A DNA stretch of 64,000 nt from an uncultured Eubacteriales bacterium (GCA_900318145.1 ONJM01000009.1:1-64000); one strand, 5' to 3'. Positions 8,417-17,466 are shown, numbered from the stretch's first letter. Notes: generated by a model not told the origin, from the letters alone. A program made the numbers and translations.

Positions 8417-8445
8417 TTGCAAATTCTCCGGCTACCCCGTATAAT
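8417..8445 (+). promoter_or_regulatory. Promoter for the HI0933 flavoprotein operon
   Basis: TTGCAA (8417-8422), 17-nt spacer, TATAAT (8440-8445), about 100 nt before the first start codon. Confidence 0.75.
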
Positions 8446-8544
8446 CTGTCGGGATAAATAACAGGAAGGACATCCTCAGCGGGCGCTTCCGCCGGCCGGA
8501 GGAAACCCGGCAATCCTGCCGTATCTGTCTGGAGGGGAACCGCC

Positions 8545-9810
8545 ATGCCTGAAGTTGTGGTAATCGGAGGCGGCGCAGCGGGAATGGCCGCCGCGCTTTT
8601 TGCAGCCCGGGGCGGAGCGGACGTCACGCTCCTGGAACAGAATGAAAAGCTTGGGAAAAAGGTATACATTACCGGCAAAGGCCGCTGCAATCTGACCAAC
8701 GACTGCGACCGGGACACTTTCCTGTCGCAGGTACCCCGGAATCCCCGCTTTCTTTACGCCGCCCTGAATTTCTTTTCCCCGCAGGATATGATGTCCCTGC
8801 TGGAAAGCGCGGGATGTCCGGTAACCGTGCAGCGCGGGCGCCGGGTTTTCCCTTCCTCGGAGAAGGCCAGCGACGTGACCCGCGCGCTGGCTTCCCTGTT
8901 GCGGGAAGCAGGCGTGAAGGTGCGGCTGACTACCGCGGTCCGCTCCCTGGAGACGAAGGACGGCCGGATCACCGCGGTCCGGACGGACGGCGGAGAACGG
9001 ATTCCCGCCGGAGCCGTGATCCTGTGCACCGGCGGATGCAGCTATCCCGCCACCGGTTCCACCGGCGACGGATACCGGCTGGCCGCGGAAGCGGGGCATA
9101 CCCTGACGCCGCCCTCACCGGTGCTCGTGGGTCTGGAAACCGCGGAGGACTGGCCGCGCTCCCTGCAGGGGCTGAGCCTACGGAACGTGACCCTGACCCT
9201 TTGCCGGGGCAAAAAAACGCTCTATACGGAGCTGGGCGAAATGCTCTTCACCCACTTCGGCGTCTCCGGTCCGCTGGTGCTGGAAGCAAGCTGCCACCTG
9301 CCGGACAGCCTCTCCGGCGTTTCGCTCCGGATCGACCTGAAGCCCGGACTTACACCGGAGCAGCTGGACGCGCGCCTGCTGCGTGATTTTGCCGCATCCG
9401 GCAAAAAGCAGCTGCGGAATGAACTGACTTCCCTGCTTCCCGTCCGCCTCGCGGATATCTTCCCTGCCCTGTGCGGCCTGCCGGACGATCTCCGCTGCAG
9501 CCAGATCACCGGGGAGCAGCGGCGCCGCCTGGCGGAAACGCTGAAATCCCTGCCGGTCACGGTCCGCGCTCCCCGGCCCGTCGCCGAAGCCATTGTCACC
9601 CGGGGAGGAGTCAGCGTCCGGGAGGTGGATCCCGCCGCCATGCGCAGCCGGATCCTGCCGAATCTGTACTTTGCCGGGGAACTGCTGGACGTGGACGCCC
9701 ATACCGGCGGCTACAATCTGCAGATCGCCTGGTCCACCGGGGCGCTCAGCGGGGCTTCCGCCGCCGCGGCCGTCGCCGCCGAAAAACCATTGTATCCGGA
9801 GGAACTATGA
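8545..9810 (+). CDS. HI0933/YhiN family NAD(P)/FAD-dependent oxidoreductase
   Basis: 421 aa. The N-terminal Rossmann FAD motif GGGAAGMAAALFAAR is followed by the family signature TGKGRCNLTN (about residues 45-54). GCSYPATGSTGDGY and the C-terminal FAGELLDVDAHTGGYNLQ segment that closes the FAD site are both present. Members (HI0933, YhiN, BaiN) are soluble flavoproteins of mostly unknown substrate; BaiN was linked to bile-acid reduction, but this is not diagnosable here. GGAGGGG precedes the ATG. The stop overlaps the exonuclease start (ATGA), so the two are translationally coupled. Confidence 0.88.
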   Translation: MPEVVVIGGGAAGMAAALFAARGGADVTLLEQNEKLGKKVYITGKGRCNLTNDCDRDTFLSQVPRNPRFLYAALNFFSPQDMMSLLESAGCPVTVQRGRRVFPSSEKASDVTRALASLLREAGVKVRLTTAVRSLETKDGRITAVRTDGGERIPAGAVILCTGGCSYPATGSTGDGYRLAAEAGHTLTPPSPVLVGLETAEDWPRSLQGLSLRNVTLTLCRGKKTLYTELGEMLFTHFGVSGPLVLEASCHLPDSLSGVSLRIDLKPGLTPEQLDARLLRDFAASGKKQLRNELTSLLPVRLADIFPALCGLPDDLRCSQITGEQRRRLAETLKSLPVTVRAPRPVAEAIVTRGGVSVREVDPAAMRSRILPNLYFAGELLDVDAHTGGYNLQIAWSTGALSGASAAAAVAAEKPLYPEEL

Positions 9811-10808
9811 CCTATATCGTATTGGACCTGGAGTGGAACCAGCCCATCTCCTACCAGAGCCGCCCCTACCGGGATGTCGGCGATAAACTGATTTTTGAAA
9901 TGATCCAGATCGGCGCCGTGCGCCTCGGTCCGGACCTGAACCCCGCAGAAGCGATTTCCATTCCCATCGCGCCTACCCACTATCTCCGGATCCATCCGCG
10001 CATCCGGCGCATGACGGGACTTGATTCCGAGAAACTGGCCGGTGCCCCGAACTTCCGGGAAGCGCTTCTGCAGTTCACCGCCTGGTGCGGAGAGGACTAT
10101 ACCCTCCTGACCTGGGGATGCGACGATATCAGCGTGCTGTACCAGAACATCAATTTCTTCCATTGCGAGGATATTCCGATAGCGCCGCTGTGCGATATCC
10201 AGAAGCTGTTCAGCGACGTGCACCATCTCAAGGACCGCTCCGGGCTGAAAGCGGCGATGGAGATGACGGGCATCCGTCCGGATGAATCCATGTCCTTCCA
10301 CAACGCGCTGTATGACGCGTGGTATACCTCCCTTGTTTTCAAAACCCTGCCGGATCCGTCGGCCGTACTCGGGTACCCCCAGCAGCCGCGCCAGCTGATA
10401 CGCGCCCGCAAAGGCGCCCGGGAAAAGACCTCCGGAGAGGTTTTCGACTCCGTGAAGGACGCGCTGCAGAGCGATACAGCAATTCATCCCGTTTGTCCCC
10501 GCTGCGGAAGGGTTCTCGCGCTGGACGGCGAATATATTAGACAGAGTGCCGACAAGTATATCGCTGTGGCCAAGTGTAAAAATCACGGCCGGATCCTGAT
10601 CCGCCTGCGTTTCCGGATCGATGAGGACGGAAAAAAGGTCCTGACCCGTTCCACAGCCCCCGCCACGGGTGCCAACGTGGCTTATGTGCATACCAAACAG
10701 CTTCAAATGCGCGAGCGGCAGGCCCGCTGGCTTGAGGAGCACGGCGCTCTGCCCGATCCGGATGAAGAGCTGCTGAACGCCGAACCGTCCAGCATGCCCT
10801 TCGACTAA
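9807..10808 (+). CDS. DEDDh 3'-5' exonuclease with C-terminal zinc-finger-like tail
   Basis: 333 aa starting at the ATG that overlaps the preceding stop. The open frame extends further upstream, but only as antisense-like sequence inside the flavoprotein gene. Catalytic residues of the RNase T/PolC-epsilon fold: D7 and E9 (LDLEWN), D106/D107 (WGCDDIS), H165 and D170 (HNALYD). It resembles KapD-type stand-alone exonucleases. Residues about 230-260 contain C230-C233 and C257-H260, a likely zinc site not required by the exonuclease fold. It may trim RNA or single-stranded DNA; the substrate is unknown. Confidence 0.85.
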   Translation: MTYIVLDLEWNQPISYQSRPYRDVGDKLIFEMIQIGAVRLGPDLNPAEAISIPIAPTHYLRIHPRIRRMTGLDSEKLAGAPNFREALLQFTAWCGEDYTLLTWGCDDISVLYQNINFFHCEDIPIAPLCDIQKLFSDVHHLKDRSGLKAAMEMTGIRPDESMSFHNALYDAWYTSLVFKTLPDPSAVLGYPQQPRQLIRARKGAREKTSGEVFDSVKDALQSDTAIHPVCPRCGRVLALDGEYIRQSADKYIAVAKCKNHGRILIRLRFRIDEDGKKVLTRSTAPATGANVAYVHTKQLQMRERQARWLEEHGALPDPDEELLNAEPSSMPFD

Positions 10809-10827
10809 ACCCGAAGGAGGACGTCCC

Positions 10828-12477
10828 ATGATTATCCGTTCGATGAACAACCAGAAAGAATTTCCCGAAGGGACCACCGTCCGGAACTGCCTGATAGGGC
10901 TGGATGCTTTTCCCCGCGGCACGCTGGCGGCGCTCACCGGCGGGATCGTCTGCGAGCTGAACGATCCCCTCCGGCGGGACTGCTCGCTGCTTCCCCTGAC
11001 GCTGGAGCACGAGGAAGGCCGCCGCGTCTATGAACGGTCGCTGCGCTTTGTCATGCTGCTGGCGCTGCGCCATCTCTATCCCTATCAGCAGGTACGGATT
11101 GAATATTCCGTCGGCTACGGCGTCTTCGTCCGTCTGCCCGGTATTGAGCTGCACCGGCAGGATATCGTCCGCCTGGAGAACGAGATGCGCCGGATCGTGG
11201 ACCTGGATCTGGTCTTTATCCGCAAGGTATGGAGCCGGGAGGACGCGATCCGCTATTTCGAGGAAGAGCGCCAGCCGGACAAGGTGGAGCTCCTCCGCCG
11301 CCGGCCCGTCCCCACCATCACCATGTACTCCATCGATGGCATGTGGGAATACTTCTACGGCGCCATGACGGTTTCCACCGGCTATGTTCCGGTGTTCACC
11401 CTTTTCGAGCTCCGGGGCGGTTTCGTCCTGCAGCTGCCCGCCGGGTCGGACTTTGACCACGCCGCTCCCTACATCTACCGCCCCAAGCACCTGGAGATAT
11501 TCCACCAGAGCGCTCACTGGTGCGAGATCCTCGGCGTCACCAACGTCACCGATGTCAGCATCATGATCGAGAACAACAACCTCCGGAATTTCATCCGGGT
11601 CAACGAGGCCCTGCATGAGGCGGCGATCGACGAAATCGCCCGGAAGATTCACGACGGCAACAAGCATATCGCCCTGATCGCCGGCCCTTCCGCCAGCGGA
11701 AAAACTACCTTCGCCGCCCGGCTTGCCGTCCACCTGCAGATGTACGGGCATCCCTCCCGCCGGATCTCCATGGACGATTTCTTCATCAACCGGGAGGACC
11801 TGCCGGTGCAGCTGGACGGAACCCGGGATTTTGAGACCATCGAGGCGCTGGATGTGAAGCTGCTTTCCGACACGCTCACCGGCCTCCTCAACGGCGAGGA
11901 AGTCTTCATGCCCAATTTCGATTTCGAATCCGGCGAAAAGGATTACCTGACCCCGCCCACCTCCCTCGAGCCGGGAGAGGTCATTATTCTGGAAGGCATC
12001 CACGGCCTGAATCCCCGGATTGTGGAGCAGCTGCCCGCGGACGAAATCTACAAGATCTTCGCCAGCGCCCTTACCTGCCTGAACCTGGACGACCACAACC
12101 GCATCCGCACCACGGACGTCCGGCTGCTGCGCCGCATCGTCCGGGATCAGCAGTTCCGTTCCTATCCGCCGGAAAAGACCCTTTCCCTCTGGCCCAACGT
12201 CCGCCGCGGAGAGGAAAAATACATCTTCGCCTACCAGGAAAACGCGGACAGCATGTTCAACACGGCGCTGCATTACGAGCTTCCCATTCTGAAGCTTTAT
12301 GCGTATAATCTTCTGAAGGATGTTCCGGCGGATTCCCCGAATTATCTGCTGGCCCGCCGGCTGATCAAGGCGCTGAACTATCTGCCGGATGTGGATCCTT
12401 CCCTGCTGGATGAGATTCCGCCGCTGTCCCTGCTGCGGGAATTCATCGGCGGCTGCACATTGGATCATGATGAATAA
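10828..12477 (+). CDS. Nucleoside (uridine-type) kinase with TGS/ThrRS-like N-terminus
   Basis: 549 aa. The N-terminal ~60 residues look like a TGS-type beta-grasp domain and the next region resembles the threonyl-tRNA-synthetase second additional domain. The C-terminal half, from about 270, is a phosphoribulokinase/uridine kinase domain with the P-loop GPSASGKT near 285. It would phosphorylate a nucleoside with ATP. Such ThrRS-like kinase fusions are common in Firmicutes and Thermotogae. Operon position: 19 nt after the exonuclease, with AAGGAGG before the ATG. Confidence 0.83.
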   Translation: MIIRSMNNQKEFPEGTTVRNCLIGLDAFPRGTLAALTGGIVCELNDPLRRDCSLLPLTLEHEEGRRVYERSLRFVMLLALRHLYPYQQVRIEYSVGYGVFVRLPGIELHRQDIVRLENEMRRIVDLDLVFIRKVWSREDAIRYFEEERQPDKVELLRRRPVPTITMYSIDGMWEYFYGAMTVSTGYVPVFTLFELRGGFVLQLPAGSDFDHAAPYIYRPKHLEIFHQSAHWCEILGVTNVTDVSIMIENNNLRNFIRVNEALHEAAIDEIARKIHDGNKHIALIAGPSASGKTTFAARLAVHLQMYGHPSRRISMDDFFINREDLPVQLDGTRDFETIEALDVKLLSDTLTGLLNGEEVFMPNFDFESGEKDYLTPPTSLEPGEVIILEGIHGLNPRIVEQLPADEIYKIFASALTCLNLDDHNRIRTTDVRLLRRIVRDQQFRSYPPEKTLSLWPNVRRGEEKYIFAYQENADSMFNTALHYELPILKLYAYNLLKDVPADSPNYLLARRLIKALNYLPDVDPSLLDEIPPLSLLREFIGGCTLDHDE

Positions 12478-12491
12478 CGAGGTGAAAGAAA

Positions 12492-13301
12492 TTGAAATGT
12501 CCCCATTGCCAGGCTGAAAACGAAAACACCGCCAAATTCTGCACATCCTGCGGCGCCCAGCTGTCGCCGGAAACGAAAACTGCCCTGAAAGCCATTACTT
12601 CCGGCGGCACGGTTCTGGGCGGAGCCGCCCGGCAGGCACGCCTGAAGGAAGCCGTGGATCCCTCCGCCATCGTCGATGACCGGGTCTATAACGGCGCGAT
12701 CGGCGCCATGCTGCTGTGGGGGTTCCTGACCAATTACCTGCTCTGCCTGAAGGTCGGATCCTTCACCCACCTGTTCCCGACCATGAGCCCCGTGGTTTTC
12801 CTGATCGGTTACTTTGTCGTGGCGATCGTCGGCGTCATGGTCACCAACAAGGCGCAGAACCCACTGATCGCTTTCCTGGGCTATAACCTGACCGTCCTTC
12901 CCTTCGGCCTGGTGATTTCCACCGCCGTGGAAGCCTACGGCGGCATCAGCTCCAACGCGGTCACCCAGGCGTTCCTGTACACGATGATTATCGCCGTCGC
13001 CATGGGCGCTACGGCCATCGTCTTCCCGCAGTTTTTTGAGAAGATCGGTACAGCCCTCGGAGCGGTGCTGATCGCGCTCATCCTGTGCGAGGTGATTCTG
13101 CTGATCTTCCGGGTGAACCAGATCGTCACCAGCTGGATTGCGGCGGGCCTCTTCAGCTGCTACCTGGGCTACGATATCTACCGTTCGCAGCAGTTCCCGA
13201 AAACCGTCACAAACGCGATCCGCGCTTCGCTGGATATCTATATGGACCTGGCCAACCTGTTCCTCCGCCTGCTGGAGATTTTCGGCCGGAAGGACGACTG
13301 A
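12492..13301 (+). CDS. Zinc-ribbon Bax inhibitor-1-like (YbhL/YccA) membrane protein
   Basis: 269 aa beginning at a TTG codon (AGGTGA upstream). Residues 3-20 form a zinc ribbon (C3, C6, C17, C20). A linker of about 50 residues and then seven hydrophobic segments (about 75-245) follow. The C-terminal DIYMDLANLFLRLLEIFG is characteristic of the Bax-inhibitor-1/TMBIM family, whose bacterial members (BsYetJ) are pH-sensitive Ca2+ leak channels. The zinc-ribbon fusion is less common. It is the last gene before a strong terminator, so it ends the 8.5-13.3 kb operon. Confidence 0.75.
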   Translation: MKCPHCQAENENTAKFCTSCGAQLSPETKTALKAITSGGTVLGGAARQARLKEAVDPSAIVDDRVYNGAIGAMLLWGFLTNYLLCLKVGSFTHLFPTMSPVVFLIGYFVVAIVGVMVTNKAQNPLIAFLGYNLTVLPFGLVISTAVEAYGGISSNAVTQAFLYTMIIAVAMGATAIVFPQFFEKIGTALGAVLIALILCEVILLIFRVNQIVTSWIAAGLFSCYLGYDIYRSQQFPKTVTNAIRASLDIYMDLANLFLRLLEIFGRKDD

Positions 13302-13342
13302 TCCGATCACCCGCGCCCGCCGCTTCCGGCGGTTGACAGAAA

Positions 13343-13381
13343 AGAATCCGGGTTTTACAATAACCCCGGATTCTTTTTTTT
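13343..13381 (+). terminator. Rho-independent terminator
   Basis: An AAGAATCCGGG / CCCCGGATTCTT stem is followed by eight T, just after the zinc-ribbon protein gene and directly before the MATE gene. Confidence 0.88.
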
Positions 13382-13402
13382 CGTGCTTTTCAGGAGTTGT
13401 GT

Positions 13403-14776
13403 ATGACAGCCAGAAACAAGGAACTGATCCGCGACCTGACCACGGGCAGCGTTCCGGGAACGCTGCTCCGCTTCGCGATGCCGCTCTTCCTCTCCGGCCT
13501 GCTGCAGATGGTCTACAACATGGTGGATATGATCGTCGTGGGCCAGATGGTTGGCACCAGCGGCCTTTCCGCCGTATCCATCGGCGGCGAGATGATGATG
13601 CTCATCACCTTCATCGCCATGGGTTTCTCCAACGCCGGCCAGATCCTGATTTCCCGCTATGTGGGTGAGAAGCGCCACGACCTGATCGGGGAAATGGTCA
13701 GCACGCTCTTCACGCTGCTCATGTCCGCGGCCGTGATCATCATGATCGTCTTCCTGCTCACCTACCAGGATATCATGGCCTGGCTGAACACCCCGGACAC
13801 TATCTGGGAATACACCCGGCAGTACAGCATCACCTGCATTCTCGGGACCGTGTTCATCTACGGCTACAATCTTGTCTCCGCCATCCTGCGCGGCATGGGC
13901 GACTCAAAGCACCCCTTCATGTTCATCGCCATCGCATCCGTCCTGAACCTGATCCTGGACCTGCTGTTCGTCGGCCCGATGGGCATGGGTCCGCAGGGCG
14001 CCGCGCTGGCCACGGTCATCGGCCAGGCCGTCAGCTTCCTTTTCGCGCTGACCCTGCTTTACCGCCACCGGGAGCAGATTCATTTCGATTTCAAACCGTC
14101 CCATTTCCGGATCTCCCGGAACGTGATCCGGCCGCTGCTGTCCCTGGGGATCCCCATGGTCATCCAGTCCGCGGCCATCACCTTCTCGATGCTTTTCGTC
14201 AATTCCTATATCAACCGGTACGGGGAAGTGCACATCGCCGTCACAGGCATCGCCCGGAAGCTGGAAAACATGATCAGCATCGTCGCCCAGGCGATCTCCG
14301 CCGCCGGCGGCGCCATGATTTCCCAGGCCCTGGGCGCGAGGAAAACCGAGCGTGTTCCGAAGATCGTTTTCCACGCCCTCTGGATCGTCGCGATCCCTTC
14401 GGCCATCTTCGCGGTCATCACGCTCCTGAAGCCGGAATGGCTCTTCGGGATTTTCTCCCAGGACCCGGCGGTGCTGCAGGTAGTGTTGGAGCTGTACATC
14501 CCCGTCGCGATGATTCAGTACCTGGGATGCACCCTGCGGCCCCCGTCCTTCGCCCTGATCAACGGCTCCGGCAACTCAAAGCTGAACCTGGCCGTCGCCC
14601 TGCTCGACGGCGTCGCCTGCCGGATCGGCCTGTCCATCCTGCTGGGCGTCACCTTCAACTGGGGCATCACCGGCTTCTGGTACGGCAACGCCATTTCCGG
14701 CTGCGTCCCCTTCCTGGTCGGTTTTACCTTCCTGCTCTCCGGCCGCTGGAAAAACGTCCGGAAAAGCAGCCGGTGA
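13403..14776 (+). CDS. MATE family multidrug/organic cation efflux transporter
   Basis: 457 aa from the ATG at 13403; CAGGAG lies 6 nt before it, whereas a TTG two codons earlier would overlap the ribosome site. Twelve predicted membrane helices in two six-helix halves, with the MatE start pattern (PGTLLRFAMPLFLSGLLQMVYNMVD) and the MIVVGQMVG loop. MATE proteins export cationic drugs or metabolites with H+ or Na+ influx. It stands alone between two terminators. Substrate not predictable. Confidence 0.9.
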   Translation: MTARNKELIRDLTTGSVPGTLLRFAMPLFLSGLLQMVYNMVDMIVVGQMVGTSGLSAVSIGGEMMMLITFIAMGFSNAGQILISRYVGEKRHDLIGEMVSTLFTLLMSAAVIIMIVFLLTYQDIMAWLNTPDTIWEYTRQYSITCILGTVFIYGYNLVSAILRGMGDSKHPFMFIAIASVLNLILDLLFVGPMGMGPQGAALATVIGQAVSFLFALTLLYRHREQIHFDFKPSHFRISRNVIRPLLSLGIPMVIQSAAITFSMLFVNSYINRYGEVHIAVTGIARKLENMISIVAQAISAAGGAMISQALGARKTERVPKIVFHALWIVAIPSAIFAVITLLKPEWLFGIFSQDPAVLQVVLELYIPVAMIQYLGCTLRPPSFALINGSGNSKLNLAVALLDGVACRIGLSILLGVTFNWGITGFWYGNAISGCVPFLVGFTFLLSGRWKNVRKSSR

Positions 14777-14797
14777 CAGATTTGTTTCAGCCGTCAG

Positions 14798-14834
14798 CAA
14801 CGGCCGGGGTAAAAACCCCGGCCGCTTTTTTTCA
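14798..14834 (+). terminator. Strong terminator after the MATE gene
   Basis: CGGCCGGGGT / ACCCCGGCCG with an AAAA loop, then CTTTTTTT. It separates the MATE gene from the convergent rqcH gene. Confidence 0.9.
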
Positions 14835-14859
14835 GCCGCCGGCCGCCTGCCGCCGGCTG

Positions 14860-16599
14860 TTAATCCCCTGCCAGTGAAATCTTCCGGATCTCTTCCTCCT
14901 CCGCCGTCACGTACGCCGTCTTCTGGTGGGTGTAAATCACCTTCCCCGGCACGGCGCCGGCGGGTTTTTTGACATATTTCCGCAGCGTATAGTCCACGGG
15001 AACCGTGGAGCTGTTCTTTCCCTTGCTGTACCAGGCGGCCAGCAGCGCCGCCTGCCGGAGAGTGGCCAGGGGAATCTCCCCTTCCTTCCGGATAATCACA
15101 TGGCTGCCCGGCATATCCTTGGCGTGCAGCCACATCTCGTTCGCGCCGGCGCTCTGGGTCAGCCGGTCGTTCTGCAGGGAGTTCCGTCCCACAAAAATCT
15201 CAATTCCGTCCGCGGAAACATAGCGGTACGGCCGGCTTTCCGGCAGCTGACGCTGCTGTTTCCGGCTGGTGACCCGCTTCATGTATCCGGTGCGCACCAG
15301 CTCCCGGCGGATTTCCTCCAGTTCGCTCTCCCCGGTGCAGTTCTCCGCGTCCATCAGCATGTTTTCCAGGTACTCGAGCTCTTCCAGCGTTTTGTCCCGC
15401 TGAACGGCGGCGGTTTCCCGCGCCGCGCGGGCTTTCTGGTATTTTTTGAAGTATTTCTGCGCGTTCTGCACAGGCGTCAGCCGGATATCCAGGGGCACCG
15501 TGATCGTCCCGCCTTCCGGATCGGACCAGTCCGGGAGCTCCGCTTCCGCCATTCCCTTTTTCAGCTGATACAGATTGGCCTGGACAGCCTCCCCCATTCT
15601 CCGGTATTCCTCCATCCGTTCGGCGGACGCCAGTTCCTCCTCCTGGATGGCAAGCTTCCGGTTGCAGCGTTCCGCATGCCCCTTCAGCGTCCGGATCATG
15701 GAAGCGCTCTTCTGGTTCAGCCGGTCCTTCGCGTCCCGGGCAGCAAAATAATTGTCCAGCGCGGCGCTCAGCGTCCGGAAGGGTTCCTCCCGGCCGGTGT
15801 CCTGGCTCAGGTACGGGAAGGGGAAGACATCCTCCGCTTCCCCGCCTTCTCCCCGAAGCACGCAGGGGGCCGCCATTTCCGGCAGGCGGCGGAGCAGATC
15901 CTCCAGTTTCCCGCAGGCTTCCCGCAGATCCTCCGGCCATGTTTCGCCCCGTTCCGTCACCCGGAACGCGAGCTCTTCGGCGCTCACCCGGCTCAGCCCG
16001 GTAATCTCCTCCGCCAGCGCCCTGCTGAAGCTTCCGCTCCGTTTCCGCAGCCGCTCTTCCAGTTCCCCGCTTCGCAGCGCCGCGGGATTCAGCCTGTCCT
16101 GGGACGGCGGCGCCTGATAGGCCATTCCCGGCTGAATCTGGCGCACCCGGCTCATCTCCGCGTTCACGTGGCGGGCCGCCTCCAGGATCCGGCCGTCCCC
16201 GTCCAGCAGCATCAGGTTGGAATGCCGGCCCATGATCTCCAGCACCAGCCTGCGCAGCACATGGTCTCCCATCTCGTTCACGGCGTCCAGGTCGATCTGC
16301 ACGATCCGGTCGCCCTCCGCCTGGCGGATCTCCGAAATCCGGGCGCCGGTCAGCTGCTTGCGCATCAGCATGCACAGCGCCGGCGGCTCCAGCGGGTTGG
16401 ACAGGGAAACGTTCGTCAGGTGGCATCTGGCGTTGTTCGGCGAAGCGCACAGCAGCAGCCTGTGATTCTCGCTTCCCGCGCGGATCACCATCACCACCGC
16501 GTCCCGTTCCGGCTGGGTAATCCGGTCCACCCGGCCGCCCTTCAGCGTCCGGTCCAGTTCCCGGGCGATAAACCCGACCGTCAGTCCGTCCATCGGCAT
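14860..16599 (-). CDS. rqcH: NFACT family ribosome-quality-control protein RqcH (Rqc2 homolog)
   Basis: 579 aa. An NFACT-N domain (about 1-200, with the conserved EIMGRHSN near 120-130), then a coiled-coil middle (about 290-430: AKDRLNQKSASM and long Glu/Arg-rich helices), then an NFACT-R domain (about 450-560: YVSADGIEIFVGRNSLQND, WLHAKDMPGSHVII). In Bacillus, RqcH binds stalled 50S subunits and recruits tRNA-Ala to add C-terminal Ala tails that mark the nascent chain for decay. The older name is fibronectin-binding protein. The stop of upstream ribU lies 6 nt before the start, and GAGGTAA serves as the ribosome site. Confidence 0.9.
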   Translation of the reverse strand: MPMDGLTVGFIARELDRTLKGGRVDRITQPERDAVVMVIRAGSENHRLLLCASPNNARCHLTNVSLSNPLEPPALCMLMRKQLTGARISEIRQAEGDRIVQIDLDAVNEMGDHVLRRLVLEIMGRHSNLMLLDGDGRILEAARHVNAEMSRVRQIQPGMAYQAPPSQDRLNPAALRSGELEERLRKRSGSFSRALAEEITGLSRVSAEELAFRVTERGETWPEDLREACGKLEDLLRRLPEMAAPCVLRGEGGEAEDVFPFPYLSQDTGREEPFRTLSAALDNYFAARDAKDRLNQKSASMIRTLKGHAERCNRKLAIQEEELASAERMEEYRRMGEAVQANLYQLKKGMAEAELPDWSDPEGGTITVPLDIRLTPVQNAQKYFKKYQKARAARETAAVQRDKTLEELEYLENMLMDAENCTGESELEEIRRELVRTGYMKRVTSRKQQRQLPESRPYRYVSADGIEIFVGRNSLQNDRLTQSAGANEMWLHAKDMPGSHVIIRKEGEIPLATLRQAALLAAWYSKGKNSSTVPVDYTLRKYVKKPAGAVPGKVIYTHQKTAYVTAEEEEIRKISLAGD

Positions 16600-16605
16600 A
16601 ATCGG

Positions 16606-17202
16606 TTACCTCAGTTTCGCGTGTAAAATCGGAGAAAGCGGTTTGTAGATCAGGAAGGTAACGACGCTCAGCACAGCGCCCTTGAGCAGGTTAAAGGGAC
16701 CGGTAATCAGCAGCAGCAGCTTCCATTCGGAATCCACGAAGCTCACCTTCGCTGCTGCGATGATTCCGTTCATATCCATATGGAACGCGCCCATATAGAA
16801 GGGCAGCATGATCCACTTGTTCACCAGCACCCCTACCACCGCTGTGCAGAGCGTACCGGCCACCATGCCGGTCAGCGCGTTCCGCCGGGTCTTCTTTCTG
16901 TGGTAGATCAGGCTGGCCGGAATCAGCAGCGCCGCGCCCATGATAAAATCCGCCAGTTCGCCGACGCCCGCACTGGAAGAATGCAGCAGACCGATGAGGC
17001 TCTTGAGCCCCAGAATGATCAGTCCCGGTACCGTACCCATGGAGAAAGCTCCCAGCATCACCGGAATGTTCGAAAGATCCAGCTTGTAGAAAGCGACGAC
17101 CGGTATTTCCAGCAGGAAAAGGATGGACGCCGCGGCCGCCAGAATGGCGATGCGGGTCATTACGCTGACCGATAGCAGGGACTTGTTTGCTGAGCTTGTC
17201 AT
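16606..17202 (-). CDS. ribU: ECF transporter S component, riboflavin type (RibU)
   Basis: 198 aa from the ATG at 17202 (GGGAGG ribosome site). The open frame continues upstream, but that part is the FMN riboswitch and promoter. Six hydrophobic segments; the LDLSNIPVMLGAFSMGTVPG segment near residues 40-60 is the RibU signature loop region. It binds riboflavin and pairs with a general ECF module (EcfA-A'-T) encoded elsewhere. The FMN riboswitch in its leader supports the riboflavin assignment strongly. It is co-directional with, and nearly abuts, rqcH. Confidence 0.93.
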   Translation of the reverse strand: MTSSANKSLLSVSVMTRIAILAAAASILFLLEIPVVAFYKLDLSNIPVMLGAFSMGTVPGLIILGLKSLIGLLHSSSAGVGELADFIMGAALLIPASLIYHRKKTRRNALTGMVAGTLCTAVVGVLVNKWIMLPFYMGAFHMDMNGIIAAAKVSFVDSEWKLLLLITGPFNLLKGAVLSVVTFLIYKPLSPILHAKLR

Positions 17203-17204
17203 AA

Positions 17205-17258
17205 TAAAACCTCCCGTCAATATAATACGCCTCCCAAAGCAGCTTCGCTGAGGGAGGC
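17205..17258 (-). promoter_or_regulatory. Expression platform: ribosome-site sequestering hairpin
   Basis: On the minus strand GCCTCCC (17252-17258) can pair with GGGAGGC (17229-17235), or with the ribU ribosome site GGGAGG (17210-17215). There is no T-run after the first hairpin, so ligand-dependent hiding of the ribosome site (translation control) is more likely than termination. Confidence 0.6.
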
Positions 17259-17297
17259 GGGAAGTTTCATATGCGTGGCGCACAGGGACCCCGGCCG

Positions 17298-17415
17298 TTT
17301 CTTCTCTCATCCAGACTTTACTGTCGGCTCCGGAATCGTCACCGGATCGGCTGAGCGGCTGCTCAGTTCGCGGGCTGTACCGCCGGTAGGGAATTTCACC
17401 CATCCCCGAAGAAGC
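17298..17415 (-). promoter_or_regulatory. FMN riboswitch (RFN element)
   Basis: The minus strand carries the conserved RFN blocks in order: GGGTGAAATTCCCTACCGGC, the AGCCCGCGA block, GATCCGGTGA-ATTCCGG, GCCGACAGT and AGTCTGGATGAGAGAAGA. A closing stem pairs TTCTTC with GAAGAA. It lies between a consensus promoter and ribU. FMN binding should shut down ribU expression. Confidence 0.96.
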
Positions 17416-17437
17416 TTCAAGTGGCTTGTTCGCACAT

Positions 17438-17466
17438 ATTATAGAGGGTTCCCCTTTGTTCGTCAA
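17438..17466 (-). promoter_or_regulatory. Promoter for the ribU-rqcH transcript
   Basis: On the minus strand TTGACG (17461-17466), 17-nt spacer, TATAAT (17438-17443). The -35 box overlaps the stop codon of the upstream esterase gene. Confidence 0.88.

Noticed and set aside
9471-9806. N-terminal extension of the exonuclease frame
   Set aside because: It overlaps the HI0933 gene on the same strand; the real start is the ATG overlapping the previous stop, followed directly by the catalytic LDLEWN.
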